Below, piece after piece: positions 42,763-58,025 of a stretch of 64,000 nucleotides of DNA (position 1 is its first letter; every line of letters starts with the position of its first letter). Both the position numbers and the translations under genes were made by a program. The DNA is taken from contig LVLI01000023.1 of NCBI GenBank assembly GCA_001687465.1, positions 1 to 64,000 on the forward strand, read 5' to 3'. Source of the DNA: Halocafeteria seosinensis (Eukaryota; Sar; Bigyra; Bicosoecida). The notes under the pieces are model-generated. The model did no database searches and had not been told where the DNA came from. It saw only the letters and a list, made by a program, of their open reading frames with translations.

Positions 42763-43669
42763 GATCTGTTATGAGATCTAGCAGGATTGATACAATTAAT
42801 TGACCAAGAACAATGCGTTTTGCACCCAGCGGGAATTGCGTCCTGTTCTTTAGGGGAAGCTGTAGCCGACCCATGCTCAGGAAGCGAGCATTGGCAGACG
42901 GTATGGGGAGTTAAGATGACTGCTATATCGACTCAATGTCTCTTTTTACACCGGAGATCTGATGGACTAGTCATCCTTACTTGGCTAGGAAACGATACGA
43001 CGTGTGACGTACGCGAGGTCTGGGTTGGAAAGCCCCTGTGTCGATACAACAATCGTTCCAAATTAGTATAGGAATGAATGTTAACATTCATTAGACATTA
43101 CACCCCTTCGTCGTATGATATACATGCATTGTGCAACCAGAGTTCCCGACAAGTTGTCCGTCCTCCGCTTCCGCAAACATTAGCTTCCGAATCCCATCAG
43201 AACTCGATTGTATCGGCACTTCTGGCAATTCCTTTACAACACTGTACCATTCGCGGTATACTATACCGCGTCGTCAAGTTGTCGAAATTCACCCCGCAAA
43301 GTGGTCTTCGTGGTGATTCCTGGCCTTTCCGCGCGCTTTTTTGCCGTTTAGAGGGACATACTTCAACCGAACTCATTTAGGTGCTTTAGCCGTATCGTTT
43401 GCATGATGTTAGGCCCTCGGTATATAGTTTAGAGCACGTCGAAATTGATACGAGTTGTTTTAGAGTGGATCGTGGACTGGATTGTAGTGAATAAAGGGAT
43501 TTTGTGATTTAGCGATCTAGGTGTCGCATGACATTACCTTCGTTCCTGAGGCTTAATGGAGCTTTTCCGAGGGGGCGCTCTTTGATTTAAGTCCATTTTT
43601 ACCTGATCTATACCGTAAACGTTCCTGTATTGGGGATGGAGCCGTAAATAAGCGCCAGTGAATAGGACG
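42763..43669. other. Intergenic tract, no gene seen
   Basis: Short plus-strand frames at about 42787-43071 and 43078-43380 have no domain or splice support. Confidence 0.45.
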
Positions 43670-46600
43670 ATGGGAGGCTACGGATACCGTTATGGGGCTT
43701 TTTCGGAGCCTTGGCGGCATTCCAATACAGATCCCACTGGAAAGGAGAAATTTGCTGAGCAGAATCCGAAAAAATTAGTGCTAGCCATGCAGCAAAGGCA
43801 AACCTCAGTCAAACAGAGCCGAAGAAGTGTACCCCCGACCAACGCGCTCCCGGTCCCCTCTTCGCCGTTGGGTGAGAATCAGCAGCAACGTGGTCACTAT
43901 AATACAGGAGGAGGAGGAGGGGGAGGGGGTTTTCCTCCCCGCGCTCCAACGGGAGCGCCTGGATACATTGCCTTTCAGACGAGCAAGGTAAGGCGCTCCT
44001 GGGAGACGGAGACCGAGCGCTACAGTGGCTCCGAGCCGCCAGTGTCGGCTTCGCCAAGGAAGCACCAACAGCAGCAGCACGAGAGATTGACAGTTGGTCC
44101 GTTGAATTATCCTGTTCAGGCGATTCGGAGTCCTTCCCGAGCTTCTGATCCCCCATCGAATGGATCAGCTAGCAACGATATTGAGGAAGCGAGTGCTTCA
44201 TCGAGATGGCAAGAGACGTTAGAAAAGACCATCTTTCCTTCGCTGAAGATTGGTAGTGAAGGAGAATACGCTCAACGAAGTCAGGGGATTCAGTCGCCAC
44301 CTGATAACTCTCGCTCGCATAGGGAGGGTACCGAGTCTGAGCCCTGTACAACTCAGCGCTCGGCGCAGTCGCCATCCAGTAGCGTGTATACACGTCGGGA
44401 AATGGGATCCCCTGACATAATGCTGGACGACCGCCCTGGCTCTGCAGCAACTTATGGAGAAGACTCTGAACAGCATCCGCAAGGCTGCTTGTGCATCGTT
44501 TGCTACGAGAACAGTGTGGATGACTCTAGTGGCAGTGAACACTCCGGCTCTCCTGTCCCGGATAATGAGGATGAGGAGCCAGAAGGCGAAATGCTGCCCA
44601 ACGGTTCTTTTCCTGAAGAAAGTCAGCAAGAGGCTATGGAAGGAGGAGGACACTCTGAGGAGACGATAACGTTAGTACAGAGTCTCTTCGCGCATCGGCC
44701 TCCCACAGTCTTCTTTGATTACCCTAAATTTGTCGGTATTTCCAGAGCTCGAGGTAAGTCTTGAGAGTGCAAAGCACTCTCAAAGGTTGTTTCTGAATGT
44801 AAGTATTCAAATTGGTCGCGCATACGCAGACTGTGGCGCGGTTTTTAGGACTACTGGCGATAACCTCCAGGTGAAGTTCAAGATATCCGTAGTTCATGAA
44901 TACAATGCCGTTCGGAATGCATGGACGAGGAATGGCTTCACTAGAGGCAGCGGTAAAAACTGGAACGCTCTTTGGTCTTGCCATTTAAAGGAGGACGAGT
45001 TAGCAAGGTTAAATCCCTTCCAGAAGGGTAAGTTTATCATCCCACGTTTTACGATGTGACTGGTGGTGTTTACTTGACGTCTTTTCGATAATGATGTTTT
45101 TCAGTAAATCATTTTCCCGGAACGTGGGCCATCGGCAGGAAAGATCGGTTAGCACGTTCGATGGGCAAAATGTATAGGAACTTTGGAGAGGACTACAATG
45201 TCATTCCTCGTACATACCTGCTACCTGGCGATAGGGGTGCACTGAAAAGGGAGCTATCTCAGAATCCACGTTGTATGTGGATATTGAAGCCAGTAGCTTC
45301 TTCTTGTGGGAGAGGGATCCGACTCGTCTCGGGTAACATAATGAACCACAAGAATCGCCGATCAGGCCCCCGAAGGAGTACCAGTGAACATACTGGTACC
45401 TTAGGAAATGCTTTGCCTCCAAAATCGAAGAAATACGTGGCCCAGCAATATATCAAACATCCTCATTTAATTGATGGGAGAAAGTATGACCTACGTCTTT
45501 ACGTTCTTGTGACAAGTTTTGACCCGCTGAGAGTCTATCTGTAAGTGCACTTCGAAGAATATTACTATATCCGTCTATTTATTTGTTTAGATAAAGTGGC
45601 TATTTGCGTCCAGATTCAATGATGGTTTAGTTCGATTTTGTACGGAGGGGTACTCAACCTCTTGCAAGAATGGCAGCGTCACAAATCGATATGCCCATTT
45701 GACGAACTACAGCGTAAACAAACGCAGTTCTATTTATGACAGGTAAGTACTTCTCGAAAATTTCACGTTCCGTTGCGTGTCGACAAGGGTACCTACATGT
45801 TAACCACAGGAATGAAGATTCCAACAATGATGGACAAGGTAGCAAATGGAGTCTGAAAGCACTCCGCCGCTACTTTAAAGATGTTGGCATCGATGATGTT
45901 GCTGTAATGAATGATATAAAGGATGTCGTCATAAAGACTCTGATTAGTTGTGAGTCAGAGGTTGGCTCTGCATACAATCGAGCTTTCTCTGGTCGGTAAG
46001 TAAACGGCGATGTACTCTACCACTGTATTCTTCAAGAGAATAACTGCCATATAATGCTTTTTTCAGAAATCCGGAATTAGGAACGGGAACACCTGCATTT
46101 GAAATATTTGGTTTTGATGTTCTCTTGGACAAATCATTGAAGCCATGGCTAATGGAGGTGAACGTTAGCCCAAGCTTAAGTAGTTCCTCCCCATTGGATA
46201 AGAAAATTAAGTGTATCCTCATGACTGATGTATTTCACTTGATTGGAATTGTACCTTACGATGCGGAAACATGGTCGACTGAGGTGGAGAAACAAAAGCA
46301 ATCACGCTTGGTGCACAAGGAGTGGACTATGACGATGCCTACATCAGATGCAGTTGTAGCAGCAGCAGCGGGAAACTCACGGGATAAGGGCTTTGGTAGC
46401 TCTGCTAAACGGCCTGTGTCAAGGCCCACATCTGCCTCATGTCGCATAACTATTGCCGACTTAGAAAGTGGTCGTTGCAGATTTGACAGTTTAACCGCTT
46501 CTGAGCGTGCACTGATTTTTGATCTCGAAGACGAGTGGTCTCGGAAAGGAAATTTCGAAGTTATTTTCCCCACGCGAAAGACTTGGAAGAACTATAAGAA

Positions 46601-47072
46601 GTATTTTGAATCCAAGAGGAAAAGCAATGTCCTTATGGATATTTGGTTAACTAGATGGAGATCAAGCGTATTAGGAGATCCCCAGAAGCGCCTGGAGCTA
46701 TTTCACGACCCCAAGCGGGCTCCGGTAAAGGCTGCGAAGACTTCTTCACCCAATAGAACCTCTTTCCAGTCCAACGACAGTTGGAATTCTTCACGAGAAA
46801 GCGCAAATGATGATTTATTCTCTATTGCTCCCGTGTCCAAGTCAAAGCTGTCGCGATACAAGAAAAGAGTTGGGTCCAGGTATGGATTATCCATGAAGAC
46901 AACAGAGGAAATATATCAAGAAAATAACCATGTTCCTCAGAGAGAAAAGGGGAGCCAGTCTTTTGGCACCAACGGACCTCTCTGCATCCGTGCAGAAAAG
47001 GGGCAAAAACAGTCCACCGAGAACACTACTTGGGAACCAGTCCGTCCGACCACAAGACTTTGGCAATCATAG
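43670..47072 (+). CDS. Tubulin tyrosine ligase-like polyglutamylase (TTLL4-type)
   Basis: Exons 43670-44753, 44830-45027, 45105-45540, 45614-45742, 45810-45995 and 46067-47072 encode 1012 residues. The first 340 or so are disordered (Gly run, Gln/Ser/Pro-rich, acidic end). The TTL domain then begins: VNHFPGTWAIGRKDRL, MWILKPVASSCGRGIRL (ATP-binding K), YVAQQYIKHPHLIDGRKYDL (the RKYDLR motif), YVLVTSFDPLRVYL, HLTNYSVNK and EIFGFDVLLD...PWLMEVNVSPSL, where EVN binds Mg-ATP. This arrangement is closest to TTLL4/TTLL5 glutamylases, which add glutamate side chains to tubulin in axonemes. The tail is basic and Ser-rich. A second frame (46930-47313) continues with RRMSSTRPQSRPSSA, so the C terminus may be longer through a frameshift or a missed splice. 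Confidence 0.9.
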
Positions 47073-47416
47073 TCCTATCGAAGCTTTTGAGAGGAATCAA
47101 GCACAAATGGTTAAGCGCACTAGCTCTTTCCGTCCCAGCGTAGGCAACGGTCTCGTCGAAACTGAACGTCAATTGGGCAGATCCCCAGATGAATGCGGCG
47201 GCGGGGGAAGGCAATGTCCTCCGAGAAGGATGTCTTCCACAAGGCCTCAATCACGACCTAGCAGTGCTACATCATACAGACGTAGGTACTTTTCGATTAG
47301 TTCTCAAAATTGATTAGAGCCAAAAATGCATATGATGTACATTCGTGAGGTATATGCAGTAGTATTCTTCCGCACCGTAAACCAAGGTGCCCGAAACATG
47401 GGGCCTAGATTGATTC

Positions 47417-48200
47417 TTACTTCCCAGTTGACCCGAAACCTCCATCGCCTCTGCATTCACCGTTGATATACATTAAGCAGCTTGAGATAAAAATAAACAG
47501 CTTTCAGCTGATGCTCACCTTTCACTTTCATCAATCTCATTGACTTCCTCCACCTCTGGTGTTTCAATCCGCTCTAGTATAAGTTGGGCAATGCGATCTC
47601 CTCTTTTCACTGAGGCCGTCAAAGTTCAGTTGCATTATAGAACTTGTCAGAACTTTGTGTGAGACACTACGACCTACCTTCGAAAGGTTTATCGGAGAAG
47701 TTAAATAAGATAACTCCAACGTTGCCCCGGTAATCAGCATCTGTACAAGATTCACCATGTATAAGCGCACTCATTTCCAGATGATAAGACCAAGACGTAC
47801 CAATCACCCCAGCACCGACGTCGATAGAGTATTTATGAGCCAAACCGGACCTAGGAGCTGCAGTGTTTTCCCAAAGTTCAAAAGTTTGGAACGTAAACTT
47901 TTAAGCAAACTTTCAAATTCAAATGCCCTTTCAAAATTCAAATTCAAATGGGATCCGAGTCTGTGCCGCCATTTACGTACCTACTCTTCCATAGCAATGT
48001 TCAGGGATTTTCACGCTGAGATCGGTCTTGAGAAGAGTCTGTCCTCGCGCGGGGACGGTGCCGTCGTAGGCGCTGGTAAGGTCATATCCGGCAGCAAACT
48101 TGGATCCCCGTGTAGGCAGGGTCGCATGCTCACTGAGTTTTTTCACTTGCAATTTCATCATTTTACGAGCCTTTTTGTTGACAGATTCGTTCACAGACAT
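47417..48200 (-). CDS. DUT: dUTP diphosphatase (trimeric dUTPase)
   Basis: Five exons, 48200-47981, 47857-47801, 47740-47678, 47609-47519 and 47450-47417, encode 154 residues. All five family motifs are present: [21 protein letters not shown] (made across a splice), [38 protein letters not shown] and [11 protein letters not shown]. The enzyme hydrolyses dUTP to dUMP and keeps uracil out of DNA. The N-terminal 20 residues ([19 protein letters not shown]) are basic and may be nuclear or simply unstructured. Intron 1 contains a short ATTCAAA-rich repeat (about 47915-47950). The length matches a single-domain nuclear form. Confidence 0.95.
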
Positions 48201-48770
48201 TTGTCGCCTTGTATATACTCACTATATTATGCGCCATATATACCTACAATACCTTCAAAACAGCTGAATTCGGCACCCAAGACTTAGGAGTCACAAACCT
48301 GAACTTCAACTTGATGAGGAAGCAGAAGATGGAGTCCACTTCAGTCCATATCCGTCTAGTGGCGTGTGCAAAGTTAGTTTTAAAGTATCCCATTATCCAA
48401 CTATTGGTAGGCAGGTATGCAAGTCAGTGGTAAGTGGTAAGTGACTTTTGAACTGTAGCCGTTGTTCACTTCCTCAATACCCTAGAACTTTTTGCTAGCG
48501 ACCAATTGAACGTTTTTAGCTACGGTGATTCCCAACTATTCCTATTGACTTTCCCCACTTCGTTTGACAATTCAATGTTGTATGTCAAGCAAGAATTACG
48601 ATAGGATTCATAATTGATCAAATAATGCAAGGAAACACCGAATCGCAACTTGGGAGATATTTTCCAAATTAAATGGAGTACTCAACAGTCGTATTAGTGA
48701 TCATTTGTGGTAGTTAATTCGAGTTTGGCAGAAAGTCGTGCTCTTGTCTCCATGAGACGCTTCATATAAT
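48201..48770. other. Intergenic tract, no gene seen
   Basis: The tract separates the dUTPase start from the 3' end of the first glutamate dehydrogenase. No feature beyond AT-rich sequence. Confidence 0.5.
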
Positions 48771-50732
<1,962 letters not shown>

Positions 50733-50918
50733 CTTTCTGGGTATCTTGTCTTGCGTCGCGTTTCAATCAATCAATGCCTACGTATGTATGTAAGCTCAAT
50801 GCTTGAGGAGATGATGTAGTGCAACACGCTTCACCAACGTAATAATTAAGAAAAGCAAAATGCTGTCAAAAGAACTTTCGGAAAACGAATGTGAGGTTAT
50901 CAATCCGATGGAATCCTC

Positions 50919-51113
50919 ATGATATACAGTAGTTTCATCTGTAGAGGAACTTCAACTGCCGGGAGCTTCACATCCTCCATGGAGGAAGTTGAGTTGACGG
51001 TGCGCAATGTCAATATCACGGGTTGGTATTCCATTGGGGATATTGAAGAAGATTGGGCATGTGGTATTTGTGCAGGTTTATTGAATGGTCAAGTGTATAT
51101 AACGCGTTCCTAG
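50919..51113 (+). pseudogene. Fragment of a GLUG-repeat gene
   Basis: A short frame reads SSMEEVELTVRNVNITGWYS, then WACGICAGLLNGQVYITRS and a stop. GGI.(G/A)...GQVYI followed by a Ser is the repeat signature seen in the 31878-33332 protein, and the preceding VRNV also matches it (IIRNVRVEGG). Only one or two repeats remain, without a signal peptide. It looks like a decayed or transposed piece dropped between the two dehydrogenase copies. Confidence 0.45.
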
Positions 51114-51503
51114 ATGAGATACCGCATATATTCTCTTATCTGGTGATGGTTTAGCTGCCTTGTGTGGTGGGTGGGTGAGTAACAGGAAGTATGGTGGAAG
51201 TATCGGATCGGCAGGATAACTCGAATCCAATGCAAATAGTGGTACATTGTACAACAAGCAGTCTCTTAGGAGTCGACCAATTCAGGACCCCATCGTAGGT
51301 GTTTTTTGAGCTTCAAACGTGACAATTACGACAAGGGCAAAACAGCAGCTGCTATACTTTGTTATTGGCATACGTCTACTGTTGGTAGCCCACTGGGCTC
51401 CAGCCCTCTTTCCGTTTTGGGGGCAAAAAGTTAGGTCAAAGCACTTATTGCGCCTACTGTTTTACTTCGTTATAAGCCATAGCTGCTGCAAACAGGTGCC
51501 ATA

Positions 51504-53267
<1,764 letters not shown>

Positions 53268-53473
53268 GGCACTTGTACTGTAACTGGATTGCGTAAAGAT
53301 ACCCTCAATAACAGAAAAAAATGAAGTAAAAAAATTACCGTGAAAGATAACGGCGAAACTCAATCGATGATGAACTGTGTCAAACTAGCAAACAATTTTC
53401 GCCTCAAAACCCATGTATACTGCCTATTGAAGTGTGGATTCCACCCTCATCCGTTTGTGAAGTTCACCGCGCC

Positions 53474-53564
53474 GTGGGGCCCCACGATGGGGCGGTGTTG
53501 ATCACCCGAGATCGCCCCGAGAAAGCGTCATGGCACGGGTATCCACCGCACCATGGTGCGGTGG
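53474..53564. promoter_or_regulatory. Perfect palindromes upstream of the GPCR gene
   Basis: A 22-bp perfect palindrome (CCACCGCA..TGCGGTGG centred on CCATGG) occupies 53543-53564, and a 12-bp one (GTGGGGCCCCAC) lies at 53474-53485. Both are within 205 bp of the receptor start codon, between divergent genes. They could bind a dimeric factor or form a hairpin. Function is unknown. Confidence 0.4.
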
Positions 53565-53675
53565 CTTTATACACGAGTCTATCGAGCGCATTTGGACGAT
53601 ATAATCCCGTGTTGTGGGATAGATAGAGAGATGGACATTCCATGAGTTGGTGGTGGTGGTGAAAAGGAAGAGAAA

Positions 53676-55055
53676 ATGTCGACAACCTTGACAAATGATG
53701 AGATTAATGCCGTCATTGTGACGGCGTCGGTCGTGAGTACATTGAGTATGATAGGCAGTGGTTTTATTATCTTCTGCTACTTCCACTACAAACACTTGCG
53801 CAACTTTGCCTTCACTCTGGTGCTCGTTTTAAGGTACGTAATGCCCTGGAAAGTGCGATAAAACATGGGAAAAGCCAGACTTCAACATCCTTTATGCAGT
53901 TTTAATGATTTTTTTAACCAAATAACCATATTTTTGACGCCGGATGCAAAGGATTTGAACTCTATGAGGGACCCGGGGTCCAAAATCACGCCGCTATGCG
54001 CGGCACAAGCTACCATGGAGTCATTTTTCGAGCTGTCATCGATTCTTTGGACGAGTGCAATCGCCGCCACGCTATATATGAGCGTGTTTATGAGGCTCCC
54101 AGCGACACGGATACGAAGTTCGTTCAAATACATGGTCCTTGTTTGCCAAGGGATACCGCTGGTGTTGACCGCAGTCCCTGGGGCTCTTGGCAAGTTCGGA
54201 CCCGCGGGAGCTTGGTGCTGGATTAACAAAGATGAACAAGGTTGGAGATGGGGTCAATTCTTTGCACCTCTATGGCTTGCTATTATTTTTAACGCGGTCG
54301 TGTACATAATGATAATTCGAAAAATTAAAGGATTTCACCGAGTGACAGCAGCAGTGGATGAGGAATCTGCACAGGCAATGTTAAACATTGTAAAGAGACT
54401 AAGATTCTATCCTCTCATTCTAGTTGTTGTTTGGATTATGGCCACGGTCAATCGGATCGTGGAAGAAGCCAAAAACGAAGAAGTTTACGCTCTGTTTTTC
54501 TTGCAGAAGATCTTTTCTTCTACACAAGGTTTATTGAATGCATTTGCCTACGGGTTCAGCTCTGGCGTCAGAGAAGCTATTCGTGATAGCATTAGCAAGC
54601 AGTGCCCGAGCCTTGTCAAAGACGTGTATGCCCGTGAACTTGTAGGTGGGAGTGAAGTGCGCCGTAACAACAGTAGGCGTCCATTGAAAACACCGCCCAC
54701 AGGAGGTGCTAGTGGAGATGCTGACGATGATGACTCTTTCGGCTCGCCAAGGTGGCCTTCCGATTCTGACTCGGGTAGATGGGATTCTATATCAGAAGAC
54801 CAAAATGCATCTGGTGCTCGCGAACAGGAAGAGCCACGCAAAAATACAGATGTTGCGGTAGAAATGAGCGATCGCTCATCATCGTCAAACTCAAACAAGA
54901 GTGGTAACAAAAGCCGTAGAACCGATATCTCTGAGACCATAAACCCTGTGGGTCCCACTAGCACTGGCTACGAGCACACACAGGGTTCAACTTCATCGGA
55001 ACCCAAACGAGCAGAGCGAGTGCAGTCATTACGTGAACAATACCAAGGAGTGTAG
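53676..55055 (+). CDS. cAMP-receptor-like G-protein-coupled receptor
   Basis: Exons 53676-53833 and 53900-55055 encode 437 residues. Seven hydrophobic segments are present, the first with SGFIIFCYFHYKHLRNFAFT. Then come SFNDFFNQITIFL, ESFFELSSILWTSAIAATLY, YMVLVCQGIPLVLTAVPGALG, AWCWINKDEQG (a conserved extracellular loop of the cAMP-receptor class) and FFAPLWLAIIFNAVVYIMI. Segments RLRFYPLILVVVWIMATVNR and QGLLNAFAYGFSSGVREAI complete the set. This pattern matches the Dictyostelium cAR/CRL class. The C-terminal tail of about 170 residues is polar and rich in Ser, Asp and Arg, as expected for a tail phosphorylated on desensitisation. Ligand unknown. Confidence 0.82.
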
Positions 55056-55172
55056 AAGTTGGTTTGGTTTTGTGTGCGCTAGAGTTGCCACATGCCAGCG
55101 ACGATCAGAACACAGTGTCGTACTCCGCCATTGAAAGTACACAAATCGACTCGTGAGAGTAGTTTTGAAGGC

Positions 55173-57428
55173 TTAACGTTGTTCTTCGTGTCCTAGATGT
55201 TTTGATACGGCAGTGCGAGTTCCCATAGTGGCGGAAAAGACAAACGTGCGAGTGACTAAGGGAACTCTGTCCATTAAGACAAATGCGTCGATGTCCAATG
55301 TACTGCCGCTTTGTGAAAATGAGACTGGAATATCAACGACGGAGGCGTTCGTTACTTCAAATGCGTCGACAATAGAAAATTGTGGAGGAAGGATCGCTGA
55401 TGTCTCGGGAACTGTGTGATTCAGAAACTGCACTACCAGATATGCAATTCACATTCCCACTCAGAAGGCACTGTTCGAGGCAGCGTCCACGTCGCTCTAC
55501 TTACCTTCCAGTGTTGGCTGAGTCCAATGCCACAGAAGAGATCTGAATAGCCACCATCCGTGTCAATGTTGATTGCAGTTATAACCAACACTCCCGGAGA
55601 GTACGTCCCTGTGACGATAGATCCGTTGTCACCTTGAGTATCAATAAATATCGTAGCATCGCCACTTCTGTAGTACTCTCTGAGAGCTTTAGTCTCATTG
55701 CCTATTATGCCTAGTTGTTTCCATGTCTCTGGGAAGAAAGGTCTTTCCCCGATTTGGCTTTGGAATAACATCATTCCTTTGGCTCCTGCGTTCATCGTTA
55801 CCCCGGATAAGAGATGGTACAAGTAATGAGTTGTACAAAACAAGTCCGCTCTGAAACCTACCCGAAGCAATCACGCTTATCATTTGAATTGATATTTCCT
55901 CCGCATCAGGCTGTCGTCGGATGTGGAGCACATTATCATCCCACACATCCGAAAGCCCCTGTGAATATAGCCAGGTAGGACCTGGCATGTGATTCAGCCT
56001 TGTATTCTTTAAGTAATCAAAGCTTCCTCTAACTGGAGGCGCAATACCCCAGTTGGTCACATGCGGAGCGCACGCGGCAATATAAAAGTCCATCCCTTTA
56101 ATGTCAGTTATTCCCGACCTGCGCTTACACAGAACACACTGCTTCCATCCAAAGAAGTAGTCAACTTCCGAAACGTAACGTACCAAACACCGGTATATCT
56201 ATTTCGAGATCCTCCGATATAGGTAGGAACGCCCGGAAACGCTGCAATCATGTCGTCCGACTGGTTGAGCAAGACCCGCAGTTCACGATTAACTTCTTTG
56301 TCTGGCTCATCAGCGAGAAAGAAACCGGCAGTTTGCGAAATGCTGGTGATTGATTTGATATCTGAGGGATCGACATCCAGCAGGGTCCAGAAACCATAAC
56401 TGGGGGCAACTTCGTTGTTGATGTAGAACTTCGTATACGCATGATTACATTCCGTGAAAGAGTCGCTTACAAACATCGTATCAATACCGTGTCTTCGGTG
56501 GAAGTAATAGTTGGTGTTGTTGAGTGTAGGGATCGGACATTCATGGGACTTTGGCCAAGCCTCAATGGGATAAAATTCTTTGAAGAATCGACCTCCAGCA
56601 GCAGCGTTCGTCTCATTGACGTAGGACACAACGACGGTCCAAAAGTCACCAGGTTTCAACGATTTCGTCGAGTTGATGCCCCAAACGACAGTCTGATCAG
56701 GATGAATTTTCTCTATTCCGTTCAGAGGAACACGCTGTCCCTGGAATTCAATATTGTTCACTACTCTCGTCGAACCATTATCGTAGTTGTGCACGTAGAT
56801 AAGCACCCCCGTAAAATTATTCACCGTAGTCACCCATGTGATGGGAGCTAAATTCCTTTGGACAGGGAAAGAGCCATTACTAAGGACCCTTCCCCGGGTA
56901 TCGCGGATACTTAGATACCCAGTCGTAATGTTGTCCCAGAGAGGTTGCCGTGAATGGAAGGAGAACCAGAATTGGTCTCCCGCAGCAAACTTGGCTGGAT
57001 ACAGTCTGTACCAGTCGACATACCAATCTTTAGGGTCTGAACTACCTGATAAATTCAGCTTCCTGTGTGTGCAAATATCAGCTAAAATATCATATTTACG
57101 GGGGAATTTCACACTGATTCCAGCTAGATCAAACTTACACTCCGTTCAATTCAATTGTGTCCCAGGTTCCAGACGCCTGGCATTGCCCCACGACGTGAAT
57201 TCTTCCTCCGTTCACCGGCGATGGAATTCCCGCTTCTGGATACTCACTGTAGGGCAAATATTGATCTTTTCGGTACGTGGCGTCAAAAGTCGTGGAGCTT
57301 TGACTGTTGGATGGCATCTTGTGCGATCCCGCTCCTCCCACCTGCTGGACATTGACGGCCAAGGTCAAGACCAGCGCTAACACGAACAGGGGCGCTAGTT
57401 TTGATACCATTTTCTTGATAGATTGCAT
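55173..57428 (-). CDS. Secreted protein, possible TIM-barrel glycoside-hydrolase-like
   Basis: Exons 57428-57139, 57062-56184, 56118-55862, 55785-55505 and 55427-55173 encode 653 residues, with all phases consistent. A signal peptide follows MQSIKKMVSKLA (hydrophobic PLFVLALVLTLAVNV). An N-terminal beta-rich part (YVDWYRLYPAKFAAGDQFWF) carries sequons such as NFT, NGS and NET. The middle reads like successive barrel strands: AGFFLADEPDKEV, YTGVWSGITDIKGMDFYIA, MPGPTWLYSQGLSDVWDDN and AKGMMLFQSQIGE, with acidic residues (DEPD, DWDD-like) that could be catalytic. A beta-sandwich-like end follows (TYSPGVLVITAINIDTDGG). The fold and class are inferred from this layout; I could not assign a family. 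Confidence 0.65.
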
Positions 57429-57429
57429 C

Positions 57430-58025
57430 CTGTAGACGGCCAAAATATCAATACATTCGCTTGAAAACGATGTGTATGCTCCACAAGTTGAAGTTGGTGC
57501 TCCGGTACAATTTGTGCAAGCTGCATGCGTGCGACAGATGAATATAGCTATACATACCAACATAATAGAACCTATAATACTATCACGAATCTTGTGGTGG
57601 CGATATTATAGCGAAATATGCTCTAGAAAGGCCAGAAAAAAGGCTTGTGAAGATGATCCAGAGCCGTGCTAATAAACAACCCTCCATTCACCTTGGATAT
57701 CTCCTAGTTACACACAGAATTACGCCATGCACAGCTACAGAGGAAGATTTCCTCCTTATTACGCAGGGAGCTCAGTCAGGGGCCTTTTAATGTAATGCGA
57801 CCCTTCTTAAGGACGTGGCTGCGTGCGGACATGTGACGCCTCGCACTATATCATGGTAAAATTTTTCAATACGCTCGATTTCGAAGGTTTTCACGTGTTT
57901 TGTTTGTTTGGGCCAAAACTGTGATTGTTTCCCGTGTATTGCGACCAGGTTCTGGGCATAGTCCTGTTCTTCCACAACGGAAAATCCACTTTGGATCCTT
58001 GAGAAACCATCAAAATAATTTTACA
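57430..58025. other. Divergent intergenic region
   Basis: The hydrolase-like gene and the first LRR gene diverge from here. The minus-strand frame upstream of 57428 is Cys-rich (ACTNCTGAPTSTCGAY) but has no separate support. No other feature. Confidence 0.4.

Noticed and set aside
55213-57380. Plus-strand frames opposite the hydrolase-like gene
   Set aside because: They lie entirely within minus-strand exons that splice in phase and contain a signal peptide and sequons.
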